A stretch of DNA of 19,690 nt from JBBRLA01 sp038231615 (GTDB lineage: Bacteria; Myxococcota_A; Polyangia; Palsa-1104; JAEUJZ01): NCBI GenBank assembly GCA_038231615.1, contig JBBRLA010000076.1, positions 1 to 19,690 on the forward strand, given 5' to 3'. The notes beneath the pieces were generated by a model. It made no database searches, was not told where the DNA came from, and saw only the letters and a program-made list of their open reading frames with translations. The stretch's first letter is position 1. Each line of letters starts with the position of its first letter. Shown here one piece after another: positions 1-5,822 of the stretch. Made by a program: the position numbers and the translations under genes.

Positions 1-135
1 AGGCATTCATCCAATGGTCGCACGATGGCTACCAACTCCAGGCAAGCGATTCAGGAGAGCGCATCCGGATTCAACAAAACAAACCAGCTCCGCTCCCCAC
101 CATCGGGGTGGCTGCGTGACCTGGGACGATCTGCA

Positions 136-247
136 CCCAAATCTGCTCCGGCCAGGTGCTTCTTCCCTCACTCGGTCACGACCAGTAGGTCGCTCGCTCG
201 CTCGCTGCGGGATGGGCCCAAATCTGCTCCGGCCAGGTGCTTCTTCC
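136..247. repeat. Pair of 31-bp direct repeats downstream of metF
   Basis: Two identical 31-base copies lie at 136-166 and 217-247, 81 bases apart start to start. The 50-base stretch between them contains a short GCTC run (about 190-205). The second copy ends 11 bases before the metF stop codon. Bases 1-257 contain no ORF I would call a gene; the translated frames are Ser/Arg/Pro-rich and simply repeat themselves with the DNA. The spacing and number of copies do not fit a CRISPR array. It could be part of a dispersed intergenic repeat family, but only one pair is visible in this window. Confidence 0.85.
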
Positions 248-257
248 TAAAATGGCC

Positions 258-1169
258 TTACCCGCGGGCGTTTTTCAGGGCGGTCACGATCATCCGGGTC
301 GCCCGGCTGCGGTTCAGCGTGTAGAAATGGATCCCCGGCGCCCCCCGGGACAGGAGTTCCATGCACTGCACCGTCGCATGTGCCACCCCCAGTTGCAGCA
401 CGGCGTCGGGGTCGTTCTGGTAGCGTTCAAGCTGCAACCGCAGGCGCATGGGAAGGGTCGCCCCGCACATCCTGGTAAAGCGATCGATCTGCTCGAAGTT
501 GGTGATCGGCATGATCCCCGGCACGATCGGCACCCGGATGCGCGCCGCCTGCGCCCGCTGCACAAAGTCGAAGTAGAAGGCGTTGTCGAAGAAGAGCTGG
601 GTAAGCAAAAACTCTGCCCCGGCGGACACTTTTTCCACTAGGTGGATCAGGTCCTCGTCGCGGGAGGGGCACTCCATGTGCCCCTCGGGGTAGCACGCCC
701 CGCCCAGGCAGAAGGTCCATCGGTTGTCGCGGCGCCCCTCCCGGATGAAGCGCATCAGTTCCCCACTGAAGCGGAAACCCCCGGCCTCCGGCTGGAAAAG
801 GGACGGCAGCGTCGCCCGCTTCCCCCCCGGCGGCACCGGCGGGTCCCCCCGCAGGGCCAGTACGTTCTGGATGCCCTCCCCTTGCAGCCGGTCCAGCACC
901 CCGGACAGCTCGTCCTTGCTGTGCCCGATGCAGGTGAGGTGCGCCATCGCCTCGATGCCCACCTCATGTTTGATGCGCGACACGATCTCTGTGGTGCCGC
1001 GCTGTGTCGAGCCTCCGGCGCCGTAGGTCACCGAGACGAAGCCCGGCTCCAGCTCTTTCAGCTCGCGCAGCGTGTCGAAGAGCGCCCCCTGTCCCGCCTC
1101 GGTCTTGGGAGGGAAGAACTCAAATGAATAGCACGGAGACGGGAGCAGCAGGCGTTCGGCAATTCTCAT
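258..1169 (-). CDS. metF: Methylenetetrahydrofolate reductase (MetF)
   Basis: This 303-residue protein reduces 5,10-methylene-tetrahydrofolate to 5-methyl-tetrahydrofolate, the methyl donor for methionine synthase, using FAD and NAD(P)H in the cytoplasm. The length matches the bacterial TIM-barrel MetF (about 290-310). Visible family motifs are YSFEFFPPKT at 14-23 with the conserved catalytic-type Glu17, SVTYGAGGST at 46-55, NVLALRGDPP at 102-111, and FLLTQLFFDN in the second half. The ATG at 1169 is preceded by GAGAG about 6 bases upstream. It lies 27 bases after the stop of the membrane-protein gene on the same strand, so the two may be co-transcribed. No other methionine gene is near. The family assignment is secure; only co-transcription is inferred. 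Confidence 0.97.
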   Translation of the reverse strand: MRIAERLLLPSPCYSFEFFPPKTEAGQGALFDTLRELKELEPGFVSVTYGAGGSTQRGTTEIVSRIKHEVGIEAMAHLTCIGHSKDELSGVLDRLQGEGIQNVLALRGDPPVPPGGKRATLPSLFQPEAGGFRFSGELMRFIREGRRDNRWTFCLGGACYPEGHMECPSRDEDLIHLVEKVSAGAEFLLTQLFFDNAFYFDFVQRAQAARIRVPIVPGIMPITNFEQIDRFTRMCGATLPMRLRLQLERYQNDPDAVLQLGVAHATVQCMELLSRGAPGIHFYTLNRSRATRMIVTALKNARG

Positions 1170-1196
1170 GGGTCACTCTCATATCAGATTGATTCA

Positions 1197-2192
1197 TCAA
1201 ATCGACTGGCGCAGCCAGAGCCGCACGGTCACTCGACGCAGCAGTTCGGCACAGCCATAACCCGCACACACGGAATACGCAAGCACGGCCGAGGCCATGT
1301 ACACCTGAGTCCGATCGATGGCCAGGACCAGGATCGCCCCGGGTCCCCAGAAGAAAAAAAGCCAGCACAGAAGTTCGCCGATCACCGCCACGTCGGCGCC
1401 GATCAGGGCCACCGTCGCCAGGCAGATGAGGGGCAGGGGCAAAAGAAGGTAGGTCCCGATGAAGCGGGCCATGTCGTCGCCGCGATAGGTGACCAGTTCG
1501 ACCGCCACGCTCAGCGGGCGCACGCCGTCCCGGGGCGCCAGGTACAGCGCCAGGCAGGCGACCACCGCCGCCAGCCCCAGGAGTTGCGGCAGGCGCACGG
1601 TGCGCACCTCGGCCCGCACCAGCAGGGCCGCCGGCAGAAGGGCCATCACCAGTACTGAAAGGAGGCCCTGCACCGGACTCAGCATCATTCCCCCCAGGGA
1701 GAGCGCGCCCAGGGAGAGCAACGCCCCCAGCGCCGCCCGGAACCCCGCGGGCACCGGCAAGATCGCCATCGAGAAGAGGACCCCCCCGGAGATGAGCAGG
1801 AGCAGTTGCCGGACGAAGTCTGCGCCCCGCAGCACCGTCAGAAGCTCCCACGAGTGGGCCCGGTTCCACGGCACGAGGAACATCGTCAGGAGGACCGCCC
1901 CGGCGATCGCTTGCAGGAAGCGCAGGCGGAAAACAAAGGGTGCCTCGTCTGCCGGGTCGATTCTCGGGGGGGCGTAGGGCCCGATGGAACGCCCGATCGC
2001 CGGGGCGCTGTGGGGCAGCGGGCCGGGGACCTCCTCGTCGGAGCCGGCCGGCTCTGCCAGAAGGTGCGCACCGGCGGCCGCGGCCAGAGGGCCCGCCGGG
2101 GGAGGACCTGCGGGCTGCTCCTCGACATCCGGGGAAGCCGGCTGCGCGGGGGCGTCGGGCAGCGAGGGCGTGCCAAAGGGCATACTAGACAT
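1197..2192 (-). CDS. Hypothetical polytopic membrane protein with Pro/Ala-rich N-terminus
   Basis: I do not recognise this 331-residue protein. Residues 1-85 are Pro/Ala/Glu-rich, probably disordered and cytoplasmic. The rest is very hydrophobic, with roughly seven to eight membrane segments (about 92-108, 128-148, 152-172, 175-193, 202-219, 245-265, 268-290 and 297-315). The short C-terminus is Arg-rich (ELLRRVTVRLWLR), consistent with a cytoplasmic end by the positive-inside rule. I chose the ATG at 2192 because AGAGG sits 5 bases upstream; an in-frame start at 2258 would add 22 residues but lacks a good ribosome site. It is divergent from the CNB-domain gene, leaving a 143-base shared control region, and metF follows after 27 bases. 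No transporter or enzyme motif is visible. Confidence 0.75.
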   Translation of the reverse strand: MSSMPFGTPSLPDAPAQPASPDVEEQPAGPPPAGPLAAAAGAHLLAEPAGSDEEVPGPLPHSAPAIGRSIGPYAPPRIDPADEAPFVFRLRFLQAIAGAVLLTMFLVPWNRAHSWELLTVLRGADFVRQLLLLISGGVLFSMAILPVPAGFRAALGALLSLGALSLGGMMLSPVQGLLSVLVMALLPAALLVRAEVRTVRLPQLLGLAAVVACLALYLAPRDGVRPLSVAVELVTYRGDDMARFIGTYLLLPLPLICLATVALIGADVAVIGELLCWLFFFWGPGAILVLAIDRTQVYMASAVLAYSVCAGYGCAELLRRVTVRLWLRQSI

Positions 2193-2335
2193 CGAGGCCT
2201 CTGTCGCCGGGTTCGCTTCGATCGCCTTGGCCCGGGGGCCCGCCCGAGGATGTCTCACGTCGCGCCACTTGTACCACGCAGCCTACTTTACACCATGCAT
2301 TGAGTGGCGGGCAGGGGGCAGGTTAGCATCGACTC

Positions 2336-3721
2336 GTGAAGCTCGTCGACCTGAAGACGCAGGCCTTGCGGTACCTGGCGCTGGGAGAATCCGACCAGGC
2401 GTTGCTCTGCTATCGCGCCATCCTGCGTCAGATCCCCAGCGATCTCGACGCCAGGATGAAGGTCGCCGATGTGCTGGTCCAGGCCGGGCTGCCCGCCGAA
2501 GCGTGCCGGGTCTACGCGGCGGTGGCGTGGTGCGATGTGCAGGCCGGGCGGCCGCTGCACGCCCTGGTGTGCTGCCAGGCGCTGGCCGATCTGGGGCAAA
2601 GCGTATCGTCGATCTACGATTCTCTGGCCGCCCTGTACGGGGCCGGATCGCCGCGCCTCTCGCAGTCGCAGCAAGGGGAAACGGCCCGGCTGCGGGCGGC
2701 GCCGCCGGACCCCGAGACCGAGATCGTCGAGGTGGACCTGTCGCCGCTGCCCGGCGGGGTCACCACGGAGGTGGCAGCGGAGCTGGCCGCCGACACCGCG
2801 ACCTTCACCGCCTTCCCCCCGGCCTTTGCGCCGGTGCCGCTGCTTTCGGAACTGCCGCCTTTGACCTTCGCCCGCATCAGCCAGGCGGCCCAGGTGCGAC
2901 GGCTGGGGCCGCGGACGGCGATCGCCAAGGAGGGGACGGCGGGCTATTCGCTCTTCCTTCTGGCCAGCGGAGGGGTCGAGCTGTGGCAGACACCGCCGGT
3001 GGTGGAAGGGATCGGGACCGGGCTGCGCCGGGTGATCTCGCGCCTGTCCGAGGGGGCCCTGGTCGGGGAGATGGCGCTGCTCTCGCCGCGACCGCGGCTG
3101 GCCACGGTGGAGACCACCGAGCCCACGGACCTTCTGGAACTGCCGGTGAAGGCGCTGCGCACCGCCGCCGCCGAAGTGCCGAGCGTGGCCGCGGCACTGG
3201 ATCGCTTCCTTTCGGAACGGCTTTGTCGCGGGGTGATCAGAAGGAGCCCGCTCTTCGCCCCGTTCACCATCGGGCAACGCCTGGAGTTCCTGTCGCGCTT
3301 TCAGCGCCGCGACCTGCCCGATGACGGGCTCCTGGTGGCGGCGGGCGAGTTGGGCGGGGGGCTCTTCCTCTTGCTGGGAGGCGAACTCCTGCTGACCCGG
3401 GGGGCCGAGCCCTTTGAGACGGTGGAGGCACGGCTTTTTCCGGGGGACTTCTTCGGCGAAAACTTCCTCCTGCGGCCGGGGCCCTCGGGGGTGACGGCGC
3501 GGGCGATCGGCGGGGCGCAGGTCCTGGTGCTCCTGCGGGAGGACTTTGACCGGATGAGCAACGAGGTCCCGGCGGTGCGGCGGCACCTGGACGGGCTGCC
3601 GCCGGAGGTGATGCGGGAGCTTGCGCGCCTGCCACGAAGCCTTTCGTCGAGCCTCGGAAACCCGACGGCGGGGGCCGGGGCCGGCAGCGAAGAGGACGCG
3701 GAGTTCCCCTTCCTGGTCTAA
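2336..3721 (+). CDS. TPR and double cyclic-nucleotide-binding (CNB) domain protein
   Basis: This 461-residue protein has a helical TPR-like N-terminus (about 8-85, with pattern ALRYLALGESDQALLCYRAI) and a Pro/Ala linker (about 105-165). Two Crp-type beta-roll domains follow, at about 168-292 and 308-430. The first keeps a recognisable phosphate-binding cassette, GALVGEMALLSPRPRLATV at 240-258, with the Gly-Glu-x-Ala and Arg residues that contact cyclic nucleotides in the family. The second has GDFFGENFLLRPG (370-382) but lacks a clear matching Arg, so it may not bind ligand. There is no DNA-binding helix-turn-helix, kinase or channel segment. It is therefore probably a ligand-sensing adaptor rather than a transcription factor, which is inference. 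Translation starts at GTG 2336 with only a weak, distant purine-rich ribosome site. It is first of three plus-strand genes. Confidence 0.88.
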   Translation: MKLVDLKTQALRYLALGESDQALLCYRAILRQIPSDLDARMKVADVLVQAGLPAEACRVYAAVAWCDVQAGRPLHALVCCQALADLGQSVSSIYDSLAALYGAGSPRLSQSQQGETARLRAAPPDPETEIVEVDLSPLPGGVTTEVAAELAADTATFTAFPPAFAPVPLLSELPPLTFARISQAAQVRRLGPRTAIAKEGTAGYSLFLLASGGVELWQTPPVVEGIGTGLRRVISRLSEGALVGEMALLSPRPRLATVETTEPTDLLELPVKALRTAAAEVPSVAAALDRFLSERLCRGVIRRSPLFAPFTIGQRLEFLSRFQRRDLPDDGLLVAAGELGGGLFLLLGGELLLTRGAEPFETVEARLFPGDFFGENFLLRPGPSGVTARAIGGAQVLVLLREDFDRMSNEVPAVRRHLDGLPPEVMRELARLPRSLSSSLGNPTAGAGAGSEEDAEFPFLV

Positions 3722-3802
3722 TAGTAAGCAGTAGGCAGTAGGCGCACCCCGCGGTTGCGCCCCGCGGTTGCGCCTGACGACAAGCCCGCCTATCCTTGAG
3801 AG
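3722..3802 (+). repeat. Intergenic short repeats: GCAGTAG units and a 13-bp tandem duplication
   Basis: The gap after the CNB-domain gene holds related GCAGTAG units (about 3727-3742) followed by two perfect head-to-tail copies of a 13-base unit at 3747-3759 and 3760-3772. GGCGCA at 3741-3746 can pair with TGCGCC at 3756-3761, or with the second copy, giving a 6-bp stem. There is no T-run, so this is not a clear rho-independent terminator. It may be a simple-sequence repeat with modest RNA structure. Confidence 0.6.
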
Positions 3803-4054
3803 GTGCCCACGGTTTCGCTCATGACCCGCAAGGGGTGTCACCTGTGCGACGACGCCAAGGCGACGCTGCTGAAGGTGCGGGCCGAATACCCCTTCGAGTT
3901 TGTCGAGACCGACGTGGATAAGAGCGAGGAACAGGCCGCTCTGTACGGGCTGGAGGTGCCGGTGGTGCTGGTCGACGGGCACAAGGTGGCCAAGTTCCGC
4001 ATCGACGAGGCCGCGCTGATCCACAGGCTGCGCTGCGCCACGCGCAAGGAGTGA
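3803..4054 (+). CDS. Small glutaredoxin-like (thioredoxin-fold) protein
   Basis: This 83-residue protein has the compact glutaredoxin-like fold of the DUF836/glutaredoxin family. A beta strand leads into GCHLCDDAK with a CxxC site at Cys12 and Cys15. Near residues 52-58 comes VPVVLVDG, the expected cis-proline loop, followed by KFRIDEAALIHRL as the last helix. It is probably a cytosolic thiol-disulfide oxidoreductase; there is no signal or membrane segment. The GTG at 3803 is the likely start because the next in-frame ATG (3821) would remove most of the first beta strand; the GAGAG upstream is very close. The membrane-anchored TlpA-like gene begins 9 bases after its stop, which supports a shared thiol-redox role. 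Substrate is unknown. Confidence 0.88.
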   Translation: MPTVSLMTRKGCHLCDDAKATLLKVRAEYPFEFVETDVDKSEEQAALYGLEVPVVLVDGHKVAKFRIDEAALIHRLRCATRKE

Positions 4055-4063
4055 ACCCCTGAC

Positions 4064-4678
4064 ATGCCGCTGCACGGCCCTTCTCCCCTCAAGCTCCCCG
4101 CCTATGGCTGCGCTCTCGTCGGTGTCCTGATTCTGGTGATCCACTTCGCGGTCAGCCTGCCGGATGCCATCGACAGAGGCCGCGAGGGCGTGCGCCGCAC
4201 CCGGGAGGCCCCCTGCCAGGTGCTCCAACCCACGCCCAAGAACCCCATGCTGGGCAAGCTGCCGCAGCCGGCGCCGGACTTCTCGCTGCCGAACCACGAC
4301 GGCAAGTTGGTCTCGCTCTCGTCCCTGCGGGGGCGGGTGGTGCTGGTCAATTTCTGGGCGACCTGGTGCTCTACCTGCGTGGTCGAGATGCCATCGCTTT
4401 CGCGCCTGACGGATCAGATGAAGGGGCGCCCCTTCACCACCCTGGCGGTCAGCGTCGACGAGGACTGGGAGGCGGTGCGGAAGTTCTTCCCCCAGGGGAC
4501 GGGCATGACGGTGCTCCTGGATAAGGCCAAGGACCTGCCGGCCCTCTACGGCACGGAGAAGTTCCCCGAGTCTTTCCTGATCGATGCCGAGGGCAACGTC
4601 CGCTACTACGTGGTCAGCGAGCGCCAGAACTGGCACACCGGAGAGGTCCGGGCCTGCATCGAGGCCCTGATGGACTGA
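4064..4678 (+). CDS. Membrane-anchored TlpA/ResA-like thioredoxin-family protein
   Basis: This 204-residue protein has a single N-terminal hydrophobic segment (about 13-31, GYGCALVG-type start) that should act as an uncleaved anchor, putting the rest on the outer face of the cytoplasmic membrane. The redoxin domain spans about 66-204. It carries APDFSLPNHDGKLVSLSSLRG, then VLVNFWATWCSTC with the redox-active pair Cys102 and Cys105, and the cis-proline at KFPES (Pro168). This is the pattern of TlpA/ResA/CcmG-type proteins, which reduce extracytoplasmic disulfides, often for cytochrome c maturation. No ccm or ccs genes are present, so the client is unknown. An extra Cys51 precedes the domain. 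The ATG at 4064 lies 9 bases after the glutaredoxin-like gene. It converges with the STAS gene, 25 bases away, with no visible terminator. Confidence 0.92.
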   Translation: MPLHGPSPLKLPAYGCALVGVLILVIHFAVSLPDAIDRGREGVRRTREAPCQVLQPTPKNPMLGKLPQPAPDFSLPNHDGKLVSLSSLRGRVVLVNFWATWCSTCVVEMPSLSRLTDQMKGRPFTTLAVSVDEDWEAVRKFFPQGTGMTVLLDKAKDLPALYGTEKFPESFLIDAEGNVRYYVVSERQNWHTGEVRACIEALMD

Positions 4679-4703
4679 ACCCGGGCGCGCACTTTACACA
4701 GGC

Positions 4704-5003
4704 TCAAGCCTGGAGCGCACGGGGCAGGACCCCGGCTTCGCTGAGGAGCCGGACGTGCTCGGGGCGGATGTGATCGGCCCGCACCTGTACCCGATCGCCC
4801 AGAGATGGCAATCTGGCGCCCAGGACCGCCGCCCCAAAAGACATCAGCCGTTCGACCCCGTCGAGGTCGATGAAGACCAGCCGCCGCACGGACAGGCGGG
4901 TACACAGCCGCAAAAGTCGCCAGGCCCCGGAGCCGTCCAGGACGCCCACGACGCGCAGCAGTACGGACTCTCGGGCATGAAGGAATCGAATTTGGATGGT
5001 CAC
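4704..5003 (-). CDS. Stand-alone STAS-domain protein
   Basis: This protein is about 99 residues from the GTG at 5003. The sequence follows the STAS (anti-anti-sigma factor antagonist) fold: a first strand pair ending LLRVVGVLDG, a helix ALRLL-like (27-37), the core strand RRLVFIDLDGVERLMSFG (40-57), then a helix and GDRVQVRA. Ser55 sits where the family's phosphorylatable Ser of the Asp-Ser-x-Gly motif lies, although the Asp is replaced by Met. The GTG start gives a normal STAS length; a TTG at 5081 would add 26 unlike residues and has no ribosome site, and GAAAG precedes the GTG. No partner serine kinase, phosphatase or sigma factor is in the window, so the target is unknown. Confidence 0.72.
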   Translation of the reverse strand: MTIQIRFLHARESVLLRVVGVLDGSGAWRLLRLCTRLSVRRLVFIDLDGVERLMSFGAAVLGARLPSLGDRVQVRADHIRPEHVRLLSEAGVLPRALQA

Positions 5004-5072
5004 AGAGCTTTCATCGGCAATCGTCGGTCGCGACTGTGATAGAAACGTGAGGTTCCGCGATCTGCCTCGCGA

Positions 5073-5102
5073 AGCCGGCAAAATAAAGCAGAAAGGCCGG
5101 CT
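5073..5102. repeat. 7-bp inverted repeat with 16-base spacer in divergent control region
   Basis: AGCCGGC at 5073-5079 is matched by GCCGGCT at 5096-5102, around an A-rich spacer. It lies in the 249-base gap (5004-5252) between the divergent STAS and zinc-ribbon genes. This gap is the least GC-rich stretch nearby and probably holds both promoters. It could be an operator or a leader hairpin. The symmetry is visible, but the role is not. Confidence 0.4.
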
Positions 5103-5241
5103 GACAGCGTGCTATGGCAGCAGTAGACTAGCAGGTGAGACAGAGTGCGCCTTTGTGGCTCGTTTTCGTTGATTTGCAGGTACCCTTCACAAATAGCTGT
5201 AGGCAGGAAGCGCCCGCTCCTGCGCACCGGCTGAGAGACCC

Positions 5242-5255
5242 AGGAGCGAACCTTG
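5242..5255 (+). promoter_or_regulatory. Ribosome site that fixes a TTG start
   Basis: AGGAG at 5242-5246 is 6 bases from the TTG at 5253. The next in-frame candidate, GTG at 5268, would be too far away. This favours translation from TTG. Confidence 0.7.
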
Positions 5256-5789
5256 GATCAGGTCAAAGTGGGTGGGGAGACCCCCGCGTATTGCACCTCT
5301 TGCCGTGATATGCGCCACCATGTCGTGGTGGCGATGGTGGGACCGGACCCAGCGAAGGTGGAGTGCTTGAGCTGCCACAAGCAGCACAACTACAAGGCCG
5401 CGCCACCCGGGACCCGGACCGCCAAGAAGAAAGCGGCGGGCGGGACGACCCCGGCCCGGAAGCCACGGGCCAAGGCTGGCGACAAGACACCCGCGGAGCA
5501 CCCGCTCGACGCCCTTCTGGCGGTGCGCTCGGCGGCCGAGGCGAAGGTGTATACGCCGGCGGATCGCTACATCATCGGCGACTTGCTGAGCCACCCGAGT
5601 TTCGGGCTGGGCGCGGTATCGGGACTGCCTGCCCCGGGGAAGATCGAGGTCATCTTCCGGGACTCGTGCAAGCTGCTGATGCACGATCGCCCCCCGGCAG
5701 GTGCCTCGTCGCCGCCCAAGCTCCAGCCCCCGCCGCGGCGAGAGGACAGCCCCAGGATGGGCGCCAGCGACGCGCCCCCCAAGCGTTAG
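5253..5789 (+). CDS. Zinc-ribbon, basic linker and SH3/Tudor-like domain protein
   Basis: This 178-residue protein has three visible parts. Residues 10-48 form a four-cysteine ribbon (Cys14/Cys17 and Cys38/Cys41, pattern YCTSC and CLSCHKQHNY). Residues 50-80 are Lys/Arg/Ala/Pro-rich (AKKKAAGG, ARKPRAKAG), like a flexible nucleic-acid-binding tail. Residues 99-146 (VYTPADRYIIGDLLSHP to KIEVIFRDSCKLLMHDR) resemble the small beta-barrel domain of CarD-, UvrD-tail- or DUF3553-like proteins, in which a conserved HPxFGxG turn is followed by IEVxF. The last 30 residues are Pro-rich. A role in binding DNA or RNA polymerase is plausible but is inference. The TTG start is supported by AGGAG at 5242-5246. 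It converges with the 918-residue gene, 33 bases away. Confidence 0.82.
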   Translation: MDQVKVGGETPAYCTSCRDMRHHVVVAMVGPDPAKVECLSCHKQHNYKAAPPGTRTAKKKAAGGTTPARKPRAKAGDKTPAEHPLDALLAVRSAAEAKVYTPADRYIIGDLLSHPSFGLGAVSGLPAPGKIEVIFRDSCKLLMHDRPPAGASSPPKLQPPPRREDSPRMGASDAPPKR

Positions 5790-5822
5790 GTCAGCCCCCG
5801 CCCGATGCCGGCCCCCGACGCG

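Noticed and set aside
136..247. CRISPR array
   Set aside because: Only two repeats and one 50-base, partly GCTC-repetitive spacer are present, with no cas gene in the window.
25..324. Short plus-strand ORF of about 100 residues before and across the end of metF
   Set aside because: Its sequence is driven by the direct repeats and it overlaps metF antisense; no domain or ribosome site supports it.
2288..4636. Long minus-strand open frame (about 780 codons) opposite the CNB, glutaredoxin-like and TlpA genes
   Set aside because: It has no family motif, is Arg/Pro/His/Gln-rich throughout and is antisense to three well-supported genes. Such long frames are common by chance in GC-rich DNA.
5169..5197. 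Sigma-70-like promoter for the zinc-ribbon gene (TTGATT and AATAGC with a 17-base spacer)
   Set aside because: The -10 box matches only 3 of 6 positions; it is too weak to call from sequence alone.
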